Shown: positions 1-7,120 of the stretch, piece after piece
Layout: the number at the start of each line of letters is the position of its first letter
How positions within the stretch are numbered: the stretch's first letter is position 1
Assembly (NCBI GenBank): GCA_964588555.1
Contig: CAZPPT010000004.1
Coordinates: forward strand, 1 to 64,000
Length of the DNA: 64,000 bases
Direction of reading: 5' to 3'
Source of the DNA: JAGVWJ01 sp964588555
Lineage (GTDB): Archaea; Micrarchaeota; Micrarchaeia; Anstonellales; Bilamarchaeaceae
Position numbers and translations under genes: made by a program
The notes under the pieces: model-generated
What the model saw: only the letters and a program-made list of their open reading frames with translations
Databases searched by the model: none
Told to the model about the DNA's origin: nothing

Positions 1-95
1 GCAGCATATGCAATGATGAATACAAGCACCCAAAAGCCGTTTTCGACCCACGGCCACTTGTCCCCAAGTTGCTTCTTTATTTTTTTTAGTGGCAT
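1..95 (-). CDS. Membrane protein, N-terminal fragment (runs off the window)
   Basis: Reads from an ATG at 95 to the window edge, giving about 31 residues: a basic start (MPLKKIKKQ), a Trp-rich stretch and the beginning of a hydrophobic segment (VLVFIIAYA). The ATG lies 7 nt inside the end of the DUF2933-like gene, so it is the next cistron of the same operon. The family cannot be named from this fragment. Its existence rests on open frame, overlap and membrane-like composition. Confidence 0.55.
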   Translation of the reverse strand, partial: MPLKKIKKQLGDKWPWVENGFWVLVFIIAYA

Positions 96-283
96 TTCCT
101 TTCACCCCCAATTACCATAAGCAGGTGGCTTCCGATACATACAAGAAGCGCAAGCGGGTAGACCCACCATTCCTTTATGCCAAGAATTGCAAATATCCCT
201 ATGAGTACAATTGGCAAGATGCAGCAGACTGCCATCATTGCAATGTGGTTTTTTCTCAGGTATGTAACTATTTTAGCCATCAT
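86..283 (-). CDS. DUF2933-like small membrane protein
   Basis: A protein of about 65 residues that starts MMAKIVTYLRKNHIAMMAVC. It has two hydrophobic segments, one after the KNH motif and one ending near the C-terminus (LLVCIGSHLLMVIGG), with a terminal Cys-His. The KNH-x-MM-xxCC opening followed by two helices resembles DUF2933 proteins, which in bacteria often lie near metal or redox genes. The start at 283 overlaps the stop of the DUF2085 gene as ATGA, which suggests coupled translation. A longer frame reaching 379 is judged a shadow of the upstream gene. Function unknown. Confidence 0.7.
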   Translation of the reverse strand: MMAKIVTYLRKNHIAMMAVCCILPIVLIGIFAILGIKEWWVYPLALLVCIGSHLLMVIGGERKCH

Positions 284-903
284 TTTTTCACCCGTTTGAT
301 AAGCGCATAGACAAATACTGCAACCCCTGCCCCTGCAACTGCGCCAGTCAGGAACCGTATCACGTTCGTGCTTTCCCACAAGCCAAAAAGCTGGCCAGTA
401 CCATCAATCGCAAGGGGTAGGATGGCAAGCGCAAAATAGACAACGTGCGGAACTTTCGGTTGCTTCCATACAAACGGAAGCGTAATGCCTCCAAGAAGCA
501 TAAAAATATACACGCCAATATTTCGTGTGTCATTTGCAAATTTGTATCCAACAACGCCGTTTTCGTACACTACTTTTTCAGCCCGGTTAATGCCGATCTG
601 ATCTCGCGAATATGTAAATACTCCGTCCCATCGTTTATTTGCACCCACTGTCGTAAACTCTGTTGAGATGCTCGCCCTTTCGTTTTTGTCTATGCAATCT
701 GCAATCCACATGCCTGCGCCATCAGAAAATACGCAGTTCGAGCGGTAGATCCACTGGTGGCACGTTGGCGCATATATATTGTATGCAAACGCCGCGACTT
801 CCTGCTGGCCGAAAAGTGCGGCAAGCGGTGCAATAAGGATGCCTGCAATGAAGACAAAAACAAGCGCAAGATACAGTGCGTATGCCCTTTTCACGTATTT
901 CAC
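280..903 (-). CDS. DUF2085 family membrane protein
   Basis: 207 residues. After an N-terminal membrane helix (about residues 9-31) comes the family motif APTCHQWIYRSNCVF, with Cys and His that could bind a metal or heme, and a further Cys near residue 70 (IADCIDK). Three more hydrophobic segments fill the C-terminal half. This matches DUF2085, a predicted membrane family without a firmly assigned reaction. Start and stop overlap both neighbours as ATGA, placing it in the thiol-redox operon. A role in metal or electron transfer is inference from the Cys/His motif and neighbours. Confidence 0.75.
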   Translation of the reverse strand: MKYVKRAYALYLALVFVFIAGILIAPLAALFGQQEVAAFAYNIYAPTCHQWIYRSNCVFSDGAGMWIADCIDKNERASISTEFTTVGANKRWDGVFTYSRDQIGINRAEKVVYENGVVGYKFANDTRNIGVYIFMLLGGITLPFVWKQPKVPHVVYFALAILPLAIDGTGQLFGLWESTNVIRFLTGAVAGAGVAVFVYALIKRVKK

Positions 904-1175
904 CTCTTAAAATTGCTTAAATCCTGTCCGACTGCCTGTTTAAATTTCACCGGATCTACATAGTTATAGCATTCCTGGAACTGGTCAGGATGGTGGCTTA
1001 GGTGCTGAAGATTTTTTGCATCATTTATATTTCCGCATTCAGCCGGAGGCGGTCCCTTAAGTTGCACCCCTGTAGTTCCATCTGTTGCCGCACTTGGCTG
1101 GCTAAATGTTCCAATAATTCCAAACAGGAGCACGAGTGTTGCAATGCCAAGTGTTCCGTAGAGATATTTTTCCAT
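900..1175 (-). CDS. Small membrane-anchored two-cysteine protein
   Basis: 91 residues: one N-terminal helix (about residues 5-24), a Ser/Thr/Gly linker, then a small outward domain with two cysteines (PPPAECGNIND and QFQECYNYVDP) around a QHLSHHPDQ motif. The spacing of Cys and His looks functional, either as a redox pair or a metal site. I do not recognise a named family. It is translationally coupled to the DUF2085 gene by an ATGA overlap and has a TGAGGTGAAA-type ribosome site before its ATG. The domain probably faces outward, like the other soluble domains of this operon. Confidence 0.7.
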   Translation of the reverse strand: MEKYLYGTLGIATLVLLFGIIGTFSQPSAATDGTTGVQLKGPPPAECGNINDAKNLQHLSHHPDQFQECYNYVDPVKFKQAVGQDLSNFKR

Positions 1176-1187
1176 AGTTTCACCTCA

Positions 1188-1952
1188 TTACATTCCGCTC
1201 CTCCAAGGGATAATCCTGTAGAGGAGACTTATGAGTGATAAATACTGTCCTAAAATCAAAAGAAGACCGAAGAAAAGAAATATCACCCCCACAATAATGT
1301 GAACCGTCCGTTCATGCCGCTTGATCCATCTGAGCCGTTCCATTGCCTGGGAAAAAAAGAGCGCGGTAATCATAAATGCACTTCCAAGGCCAAGTGAAAA
1401 TGCAAGCATTACAAGTGCTCCTCCGCCAAAGTCGGCCTCAGACGCTGCAAGTGCAAGCGCGGGCACAAGGGTTGGAGAGATGCAGTGCGAGCATACAAGG
1501 GCAAATAGGGTGCCTATAACAAAAATTCCAAATGTTGAGAGGGACCCATCCTTTTCCCGCCACTTCTTTGCCGCGCTCTCGATTTCCCCCCCATCCATCA
1601 TCCCCCCCAAGCGCCAAAATATCGTCTTTAGCATCCCAAGGTAATGAAGCCCAAGAAACACAAAAAGTATTCCTGCAATAATCGACATGATGTCAAAGAA
1701 ACTTCCCAGCGCTCCGCCTATGCTTCCTGCAAAGCCCCCTATAATGCTAAATACAATGGTAAATGAAGCGACAAATACACCTGTTTTTTTTATGATGTTC
1801 TTTCGCAGTTCTGCCGAATTGCTTTTTTCTAAAAGCATCTCAAAGCTAAATCCGGTGATCGTGGTGAGATAGATAATAATCATCGGAATGATGCATGGGG
1901 AAATAAACGAGACAACGCCCGCAACAAATGAAAGGAGAATCTCAATTGCCAT
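1188..1952 (-). CDS. ccdA: CcdA/DsbD-type thiol-disulfide membrane transporter
   Basis: 254 residues with about six membrane segments. It carries the paired half-motifs of the CcdA family: FISPCIIP in the first helix and CSHCISPTLVPAL in the middle. CcdA proteins shuttle electrons from cytoplasmic thioredoxin across the membrane through two helix cysteines to reduce outside partners; that is family knowledge. Here likely partners are the CGHC thioredoxin-like protein and Cys-rich membrane proteins of the same operon. Its ATG has a GGAGGT ribosome site that lies within the end of the preceding gene. It is the second CcdA-like gene in the operon. Confidence 0.88.
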   Translation of the reverse strand: MAIEILLSFVAGVVSFISPCIIPMIIIYLTTITGFSFEMLLEKSNSAELRKNIIKKTGVFVASFTIVFSIIGGFAGSIGGALGSFFDIMSIIAGILFVFLGLHYLGMLKTIFWRLGGMMDGGEIESAAKKWREKDGSLSTFGIFVIGTLFALVCSHCISPTLVPALALAASEADFGGGALVMLAFSLGLGSAFMITALFFSQAMERLRWIKRHERTVHIIVGVIFLFFGLLLILGQYLSLISLLYRIIPWRSGM

Positions 1953-2680
1953 TTACATGTACCTCCAAGCAGTATAAAGAGGGAAAAAAGTATCATGAGC
2001 GCCCCCATTATGACCTTGAGGCGTTTACGGTTTTTCCTCTCCTCATCTTCAATGCGCGTAAGCACCCTTTCGTCTGCGGAAAACAGGAGCACCGCGATGA
2101 GCGGGACAACAAACATGAAGTTGTATGCTGCAAGAAGCCCAAGTGTGTCAGCGCCAAGCCCCTGTGCCGAAATAAGCGTAATTATCGCAACATAAAGTCC
2201 GCCCACGCATGGAAACGCGCACAACCCTACAAGAATCCCTGCGATGAACGTTGCGGCAATGGTTGCTTTTTCAAGATAGTGTGCGAGGTACGGTTTGGTA
2301 AAATCGGGGATCCTAAGCGTGCTTGAGCCGGTTAGGCCGTCCTTTATTGAAACGAGGCCGACAAGCGCAAGGAGCACTGCACCTGCGCGTGCCATAAAGT
2401 GCGGCTCGAATGAGATTACCGTCCCCATGATTCCTAATCCAATGGCAAAATACGAGATGAATACTCCCAGTATGTACACTGCGCCCATAAGGAGTATCCA
2501 GTTTCTTGATTTCTTAAGCGAAATGAGGAACGCGACAAAAAAGAACAGCACCGTAAGGCCGCACGGGTGTATACCGTCAAGAAATCCACTCACTACGACA
2601 AGCCCAAGCAGATTGTCCGCCATATATAAGAGAAGCGCAATGGCAATAAGGAACAGGATGATAAACGCTTCCTTCTTCAT
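1880..2680 (-). CDS. Second CcdA/DsbD-like membrane protein
   Basis: 266 residues. Membrane segments contain HPCGLTVLFFF near the N-terminus and CAFPCVGGLY in the middle, the paired Cys-Pro helices of the DsbD/CcdA superfamily, here in the subtype often found beside thioredoxin-like proteins. The start at 2680 overlaps the upstream stop (ATGA) and follows GGAGGGG. The last 24 or so codons overlap the next ccdA in another frame and look unlike a normal tail. A TAA directly before the next ATG in a neighbouring frame suggests either a genuine 73-nt overlap or a one-base error near 1955-1975. Two transporters may serve different partners. Confidence 0.82.
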   Translation of the reverse strand: MKKEAFIILFLIAIALLLYMADNLLGLVVVSGFLDGIHPCGLTVLFFFVAFLISLKKSRNWILLMGAVYILGVFISYFAIGLGIMGTVISFEPHFMARAGAVLLALVGLVSIKDGLTGSSTLRIPDFTKPYLAHYLEKATIAATFIAGILVGLCAFPCVGGLYVAIITLISAQGLGADTLGLLAAYNFMFVVPLIAVLLFSADERVLTRIEDEERKNRKRLKVIMGALMILFSLFILLGGTCKWQLRFSFHLLRALSRLFPHASFR

Positions 2681-3228
2681 TTTGCACCCCTCCACGAATA
2701 TACGATCCCGATTCCTGCAAGGATGAGGAGGCCGTATGGCGCATACTGGACAAGTTCATCTTGCCCGATCGGCTGCGTCATCTGCATTGCATCCCTAAAT
2801 GAAGTGGTTAATTCGTATGTTTGTATCCTGTTATTCACAAGCATCTGGTATGTGCGCGGGTTATCCATGTTATCCTGCGTCACCACTATCGGGCCGCGTG
2901 GTTTTTTGAGGTAGTCCTCCATGCTTTCAACCGGCACATGGCCTTCAAATAGATACTGGTCCTCGATAAGCACAATGAGGTGTCCCTGCATTGCGATTGG
3001 GACGTTAAATCGCCTTTGTATTTCTGCAACCTCCCTTCGTGCTTCATCGCTTTTCATAAAATCCTTTATTTCAATTCCTGTATAACCGTTTTTTCCAAGC
3101 ATTTCCATCAGGTCCTCAAGGTAGCCGACACAGTGGCCGCACCCCTCGTTTTTGTATATCCGTACGTCTGCCGCAGAAACCGTAAAGACAAAAAGAAAGA
3201 AAAGGAAGAATAAACGCCCCGCCTGCAT
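2677..3228 (-). CDS. Secreted, membrane-tethered thioredoxin-like protein (CGHC)
   Basis: 183 residues. A signal peptide (MQAGRLFFLFFLFVFTVSA) is followed by a thioredoxin-like domain with the active-site motif GCGHC at about residues 29-33, a cis-Pro candidate (NVPIAMQG) and strand LIVLIEDQYLFEGHV. A C-terminal helix (YGLLILAGIGIVYSW) anchors it. CGHC is the motif of oxidising or isomerising disulfide enzymes. It is the obvious outside partner for the two CcdA-like proteins encoded immediately downstream. The stop overlaps the next start as ATGA. Confidence 0.85.
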   Translation of the reverse strand: MQAGRLFFLFFLFVFTVSAADVRIYKNEGCGHCVGYLEDLMEMLGKNGYTGIEIKDFMKSDEARREVAEIQRRFNVPIAMQGHLIVLIEDQYLFEGHVPVESMEDYLKKPRGPIVVTQDNMDNPRTYQMLVNNRIQTYELTTSFRDAMQMTQPIGQDELVQYAPYGLLILAGIGIVYSWRGAK

Positions 3229-3229
3229 G

Positions 3230-3448
3230 CTAACAACCTCCGATCATGCCGCCCGGCAGTTGTGCGTTTCCCGTTTGGGGTTGCGTGATCGCCCCCCCTG
3301 TGGGCACACTGCTTCCTGCCGGTTGTACGCTGCCGGCCGCCACCTTTGCATTTGTAAGTGCAACAAGGTTGCCAAGCTGGAATGTCTGCAATACTGAAAC
3401 AATAAGAAGTATTGCCACAATCGAAAGGATTATCGTATCCCTATTCAT
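3230..3448 (-). CDS. Small membrane protein with C-terminal Gly-Gly-Cys tail
   Basis: 72 residues: an N-terminal helix (about residues 6-24), then a Gly/Pro/Gln/Ser-rich flexible tail that ends MIGGC at the stop. The ATG at 3448 overlaps the stop of the tiny Cys-rich ORF upstream. A longer frame to 3529 overlaps that ORF and is not preferred. The tail probably faces outward. The same ending (MVGGC) is found on the 249-residue protein two genes upstream. A terminal cysteine on a flexible arm could be a thiol carrier, a metal ligand or an attachment point; no function is established. Confidence 0.65.
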   Translation of the reverse strand: MNRDTIILSIVAILLIVSVLQTFQLGNLVALTNAKVAAGSVQPAGSSVPTGGAITQPQTGNAQLPGGMIGGC

Positions 3449-3560
3449 TTTTTTCACCCCTGTTTTTTTCGCAGTGCCTGCAATAATCACCTGGCTCATT
3501 GCCACAGCATGCAAATACCACCTTTTCACAACCCTTGCATTTTTTCATATTATCACCCAT
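3441..3560 (-). CDS. 39-residue Cys-rich zinc-ribbon-like protein
   Basis: A very short ORF between two clearly coding genes. It encodes two CxxC pairs (KKCKGCEKVV and DYCRHCEKN) and a central CC (FACCGNE), the arrangement of a minimal zinc ribbon. The ATG at 3560 directly follows the upstream stop; an alternative ATG is at 3548. The stop overlaps the next start. Cytoplasmic, as no signal or helix is visible. Given the operon it could bind metal or act as a small redox carrier. Support is the Cys pattern and tight packing; no homologue can be named. Confidence 0.6.
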   Translation of the reverse strand: MGDNMKKCKGCEKVVFACCGNEPGDYCRHCEKNRGEKNE

Positions 3561-4310
3561 TTAGCATCCTCCAACCATCGAACTGCCTCCACCTACTTGC
3601 GCCCCTTGCTCAATGCCGCGGTACTTGTTTGAGGCAAGATTGATGAAATTGAGTTCGATCCCCTTTTCCTTGAGCACCGCAGCCTTCTCAGCATGCACTC
3701 CTGGGAAGAAGAGCACTTTCCATTTGCCAAGTTCCTCAAGGATTTGGTCATCCGTGTATTCAGAACCGTGATTCTTGATAAGGTACTTTGCAAGCCCGCG
3801 CATTGCATAGCTGTGGGCACATCCGCATGCCGCCTGCCCGTTTGAAAATATGACCGACTCCGCGCCACAGCAGTATTCGCATGAAATTGCAGATGCTATC
3901 TTTATGTATCGCGTAAGCGCCTCGCCGGTGAGGCTAATCTCTTGGTCATGCTGTGCGAACTTTCTGATTGTTGCATCCGCAAGTGCCGCATTGTTTTCCG
4001 ATACGTCATCGTAACGTATGCCAAGTTCATCCCCGTATATTGCCGGAGTCCCGGTCGGCCGTACATCAGAAAGCTGAACTAAGCGAGTATCTGGCTCTGC
4101 GTTATTGCCTGCATTCGGCGTTTCTTTCAACTGTACGCTTGAGCGCGCCTCAACCTTTGTGACAAGTGTTGAGAGCGTCATGAGCTGATATTGGTTATAT
4201 GCATTTACCAGCACAAGAAGCGCAAGAATCCCGACAAGGAGGCTCGATGATTTGATCGTAAATGCCCCCGCAGGTTCTTGAGCGACTTCAGTTTTTTTTC
4301 CATCCCCCAT
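3561..4310 (-). CDS. Membrane-anchored Cys-rich protein with GGC tail (first gene of operon)
   Basis: 249 residues. One N-terminal helix (about residues 22-40) is followed by a linker and an outward domain with the Cys motif CEYCCGAESVIF, then CGCAHSYAMRGLAKYLI. The CxxCC/CGCAHS pattern resembles the small class of PCYCGC-like metal- or thiol-binding proteins. The protein ends GGSSMVGGC, repeating the Gly-Gly-Cys end of a small protein downstream. As first gene of the minus operon it lies next to the BlaI-type operators, with GGTGAAA before its ATG. Family role unknown; a redox or metal-carrier role is inferred. Confidence 0.75.
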   Translation of the reverse strand: MGDGKKTEVAQEPAGAFTIKSSSLLVGILALLVLVNAYNQYQLMTLSTLVTKVEARSSVQLKETPNAGNNAEPDTRLVQLSDVRPTGTPAIYGDELGIRYDDVSENNAALADATIRKFAQHDQEISLTGEALTRYIKIASAISCEYCCGAESVIFSNGQAACGCAHSYAMRGLAKYLIKNHGSEYTDDQILEELGKWKVLFFPGVHAEKAAVLKEKGIELNFINLASNKYRGIEQGAQVGGGSSMVGGC

Positions 4311-4330
4311 AGTTTCACCTTTTTATCTTT

Positions 4331-4412
4331 TTGTAAGATTTACAATGTTTGTAATACTTAAACCAATCTATTTTTAAATATTTGTAAGTCTTACATATAT
4401 TGTAAGACTAAG
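4331..4412. promoter_or_regulatory. Divergent promoter with TTGTAAG operator boxes (BlaI type)
   Basis: The intergenic region holds two near-perfect palindromes: TTGTAA-GAT-TTACAA at 4331-4345 and TGTAAG-T-CTTACA at 4383-4395. Further TTGTAA half sites begin at 4349 and 4400. BlaI/MecI/CopY repressors bind TACA/TGTA dyads, so these are the expected sites for the regulator encoded just to the right. One site is near the start of the minus operon and the other abuts the regulator's ribosome site, so both units are probably repressed together. A TATA-like stretch (TTTTTAAATATTT) lies between. Confidence 0.75.
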
Positions 4413-4422
4413 AGGTGAAACT

Positions 4423-4770
4423 GTGCTAACTAAAGGCGTGCTCGACGAATTAAGTCCGCTTGAGGCCAAAGTGCTTACGGTGCTTGTCAAGGGCAAGGAT
4501 ATGAAGACGAAAGATGTCCATGCGGTTATCTCCGGGTCGCAGAAGGTTGCGCTTACAAGTATTGCGGTCATGCTTGACCGCCTTTATGAGAAGGGTCTTG
4601 TTGACCGGAAAATCGAGACGTGCCGTGGCGGAACAAGATATATCTACTTTTTGAACAAGAGTCCTGCCCAGATAGAGGAGGACCATCTTAAAATGCAAGT
4701 GGATAACATTATAAGCAAGTTTGGTACTAAAGCAATTAATTACTTCAATAAGCGTTTTAGTAAGAAGTGA
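4423..4770 (+). CDS. BlaI/MecI/CopY-family winged-helix repressor
   Basis: 115 residues beginning with GTG at 4423, 5 nt after AGAGGTGA. The N-terminal winged helix follows the family pattern: LSPLEAKVLTVL, then MKTKDVHAVI, a recognition helix in VALTSIAVMLDRLYEKGLV, and a wing (CRGGTRYIYF). The C-terminal part (DHLKMQVDNIISKFG) would be the dimer region. In bacteria BlaI repressors are removed from DNA after cleavage triggered by a BlaR1 membrane peptidase; the next gene is such a peptidase. It probably controls itself and the divergent thiol operon. Confidence 0.88.
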   Translation: MLTKGVLDELSPLEAKVLTVLVKGKDMKTKDVHAVISGSQKVALTSIAVMLDRLYEKGLVDRKIETCRGGTRYIYFLNKSPAQIEEDHLKMQVDNIISKFGTKAINYFNKRFSKK

Positions 4771-4774
4771 ACCT

Positions 4775-5494
4775 ATGCTCGACATTTCATGCGTTATCAG
4801 CGCGTGCCCCCCTGCATTTTTTGCAGATGCCTTTAGGCTGTCCGTTACTGTGCTGTTTGGCGTTGTTGCCGCATTCGCATTCTACTCCATTGCGCGAGGG
4901 ACCTCAATCCGTTCAAAGATACGTTGGTCCTACGTTGGCGTATTCAGCATCCTCTTTATAATCACCTATTTTGCATTTTCAATGACATGCCATCAGGAGA
5001 TCCCAATCTGTACCGAACAGGCGTTTCTTTACAGTATCCCACTTGCGCTTATTGGCTCGCTTTTCTTCGGATATGTAATCTTACCGCATATCTATCTTGC
5101 ATGGCAGAATGTACGCCCTGCCCCGGCACTCATCCACTTTCTTCCTTCCCCCGTGCCGATATACATCGCAGATAACGGAAAGCCGTTTGCCTGTTCATAT
5201 GGCGGCCTTAAAAAATGGATTGTCATATCGCAAGGGATGATTGAAATCCTCACTAAGAAAGAACTGGCGGCAGTGGTTCTTCATGAGTATGGGCATATCA
5301 TACGGCATTCGTCCTTTTATTCGTTAAGCGGATCGCTTTATCGGAACATACCGTTCTTGCAGTCGTTCTTTGATAAAAACCTCCTTGAGGACCAAGAGGA
5401 GCGGTTCGCCGATTCATACGCTGCACGCCTACAGGGTACGAAAAGACATGTGCTTTCCGCAAAGAAAAAGCTTGATTGTTATTTTTGCAGCTGA
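4775..5494 (+). CDS. BlaR1/M56-like (M48-type) membrane zinc peptidase
   Basis: 239 residues from ATG 4775, 4 nt after the regulator's stop. Three membrane segments (about residues 13-38, 51-70, 84-112) are followed by a cytoplasmic protease domain with HEYGH zinc motif (VVLHEYGHIIRHSS) and a third ligand in EERFADSYA. This arrangement matches the peptidase part of BlaR1/MecR1 (M56) and short M48 proteins. No penicillin-binding sensor domain is present, since the protein ends soon after the protease. By analogy it would sense a membrane or thiol signal and relieve repression by the BlaI-like protein. Confidence 0.85.
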   Translation: MLDISCVISACPPAFFADAFRLSVTVLFGVVAAFAFYSIARGTSIRSKIRWSYVGVFSILFIITYFAFSMTCHQEIPICTEQAFLYSIPLALIGSLFFGYVILPHIYLAWQNVRPAPALIHFLPSPVPIYIADNGKPFACSYGGLKKWIVISQGMIEILTKKELAAVVLHEYGHIIRHSSFYSLSGSLYRNIPFLQSFFDKNLLEDQEERFADSYAARLQGTKRHVLSAKKKLDCYFCS

Positions 5495-5500
5495 CTGTCC

Positions 5501-5519
5501 TTTGCCCCTAGGGCAATTT
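5501..5519. terminator. Small hairpin between convergent genes
   Basis: TTTGCCC-CTA-GGGCAA-like inverted repeat shortly after the peptidase stop and ahead of the stop of the convergent small ORF. It may end either transcript; archaeal terminators rely mainly on T tracts, so the role is uncertain. Confidence 0.3.
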
Positions 5520-5549
5520 GTACTGCAATCAGAAACTACCTTGGTCAAG

Positions 5550-5720
5550 CTAGATCCCTAACTTCCGTTTAATCTCCCCGCCGGTTCTTCGTGCCTCATT
5601 CACTGTTGCCGCTGCGATCCTTTTCGCAGTTTTAAGCGGCCGTCCCATCCTAAGTTCGCCCTTCTTTATGTGTTCGTACTGCCGTTTTCTCTTTGCGCTT
5701 TTTACTCCGCGTGGTGGCAT
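5550..5720 (-). CDS. Small basic KRKRQYE-type protein
   Basis: 56 residues, too short for most gene callers: MPPRGVKSAKRKRQYEHIKK, then GRPLKTAKRIAAATVNEARR. The pattern YEHIKx-S/GEL-GR-xxxAKxIAAxTVNxxRR matches a widespread family of tiny basic proteins often annotated as plasmid stabilisation or Rho-like, without a proven role. The ATG at 5720 is preceded by GGAGGG. It is preceded on the same strand by small, less certain ORFs. Soluble; may bind nucleic acid. Confidence 0.72.
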   Translation of the reverse strand: MPPRGVKSAKRKRQYEHIKKGELRMGRPLKTAKRIAAATVNEARRTGGEIKRKLGI

Positions 5721-5759
5721 GGTATCCCTCCATTAAGCCCTAAAGGCCCCCGTGGGCCC

Positions 5760-5867
5760 CTAGAGGCTGAATTCTCTTGTTGGTTCAGTTCGTTCTCCTC
5801 TTGTCCTGCTTGTTCTTGCCCTACTGCGTGTTTGTCTTCGTTTTCGTCCTCTTGTACGTCCTGGCAT
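5760..5867 (-). CDS. Possible 35-residue Arg-rich peptide
   Basis: ATG at 5867 follows a strong GAGGTGA ribosome site and opens a frame of very basic composition (MPGRTRGRKRRQTRSRARTS), ending at TAG 5760-5762. The DNA is a low-complexity purine/CA-rich stretch, so composition alone could create this frame. Support is the ribosome site and position before the KRKRQYE gene; no homologue recognised. A neighbouring frame reads as a Glu/Gln-rich continuation of the ORF ending at 5873. Confidence 0.3.
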   Translation of the reverse strand: MPGRTRGRKRRQTRSRARTSRTRGERTEPTREFSL

Positions 5868-5872
5868 TTATC

Positions 5873-6052
5873 TCACCTCTTTATGTAAAGAGAGGGGGCG
5901 TTCGCTTTTTTAGTCACTGCCGCGTCTTTTGTGGGCAACATGTCCTGCCCTGTCATGCCGTGCCTCTCTTCCAGCGTGCGTCTCACCACCCCTACCCCGT
6001 CGGGTGCCTTCAAGCTCCATCGGCCGGGGGTTTTTTCGTTTTTTTCCTTCAT
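5873..6052 (-). CDS. Possible 59-residue hypothetical protein
   Basis: ATG at 6052 follows GAGGT at a 12-nt distance and opens a hydrophilic frame (MKEKNEKTPGRWSLKAPDG to NAPSLYIKR). It would fill the gap between the Lrp-type regulator and the small basic genes. It contains no recognisable motif. Weak evidence; it could be non-coding. Confidence 0.3.
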   Translation of the reverse strand: MKEKNEKTPGRWSLKAPDGVGVVRRTLEERHGMTGQDMLPTKDAAVTKKANAPSLYIKR

Positions 6053-6154
6053 TTTATCACAGGAATACCTCGCGCCTGTTTCAATAAAAACATATTCTTT
6101 TGATTTTTGCATAAAACACAAATTTAATAAGCTTCAAGTGCGCATTACTATAAA

Positions 6155-7120
6155 ATGACTGTCAAGTTGGACACATACGACAAAAAGATATTGTACGAAC
6201 TTGATATCAATTCACGCTTATCGGTAGCCCTTCTTGCAAAAAAAATCAAGCTGTCCAAGGAAACCGTTAAATACCGCATCAGGCGGCTTCTTGAGCGCAA
6301 GTATGTCAAAAACTTCTATGCGATCATCAACGCGTCCCCGCTCGGGTACCAATATTACCGGATTGCGCTTAAGTTCCAAAAGCTTACTGCTGAAGTTGAG
6401 AAGCGCATCGTGGAATACATCCAGAAGGAGAAAAGCTGTGCAAACTTGCGTATCCTTGAGGGCCACTATGACATGGATTTTCTTGCCATACACCGTACTT
6501 CAGGCGACCTGAAGCGCTTCCTTGAGGCATTCAGCAAGCAATTTGGCTCGTATCTCCAGGAGAAGGCGATCCACAAGATAATTACGAGCTGCAAGTTGAA
6601 CCAGAAAGTCCTCTGGCCGGGGCCGACCGTAAAGAAATCGTTTTATCACGGCGAGCCGTCTGATGAAGTGCTAAGCCCAATCGATTACAAGCTCATCCTT
6701 GCACTTTCACGGAATGCCCGCCTCAAGCTTATTGAGCTTGCCCGCATTACGGGCGTCGACCCACGGGTGCTAAGTTACCACATTAAGAAACTTGAGCAAA
6801 AGAAGATTATTGTCGGGTACTCAACAAGCCTTAATTTTGAACTGTTCCACCTTGAATTCATCCAGATTGACATCAGCCTTAAGCACCACGGCCTCATCCC
6901 CCGGATCATCAGCTTTTTTGACCAGACGTATGCCTGCCTTTTTGCATATGAGCTTATTGGCCTGTATGACCTAAGCGTTGAGATATATGTCGAAAGCGAC
7001 GAGCAGCTCCGCAAGATCCTTGCGCTTTTCAAGGAAACGTTTCTTGAGCATTACATATCATATAACGTTTCGCGCATCTACGATGAGCAGCTTTCAAACT
7101 GGTCGCCGTTTGAAGGTTAG
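6155..7120 (+). CDS. Double Lrp/AsnC-type transcription regulator
   Basis: 321 residues made of two fused Lrp units. Each begins with a helix-turn-helix (LDTYDKKILYELDINSR to LSKETVKYRIRRLL at about 5-48; PIDYKLILALSRNARLKLIE to RVLSYHIKKLEQKKIIVGY at about 176-225) followed by an effector-type beta-alpha-beta domain (GHYDMDFLAI; YELIGLYDLSVEIY). Ordinary Lrp proteins have one unit of about 150 residues. A TATA-like TTTAATAAG lies about 27 nt before the ATG, suggesting a leaderless message. Targets are unknown; a paralogue sits at 11587-12555. The end overlaps pus10 by 4 nt, convergently. Confidence 0.85.
   Translation: MTVKLDTYDKKILYELDINSRLSVALLAKKIKLSKETVKYRIRRLLERKYVKNFYAIINASPLGYQYYRIALKFQKLTAEVEKRIVEYIQKEKSCANLRILEGHYDMDFLAIHRTSGDLKRFLEAFSKQFGSYLQEKAIHKIITSCKLNQKVLWPGPTVKKSFYHGEPSDEVLSPIDYKLILALSRNARLKLIELARITGVDPRVLSYHIKKLEQKKIIVGYSTSLNFELFHLEFIQIDISLKHHGLIPRIISFFDQTYACLFAYELIGLYDLSVEIYVESDEQLRKILALFKETFLEHYISYNVSRIYDEQLSNWSPFEG

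Noticed and set aside
5763..5875. Selenocysteine or readthrough at the TGA ending the ORF at 5873
   Set aside because: Continuation is low-complexity Glu/Gln-rich, no SECIS-like element seen.
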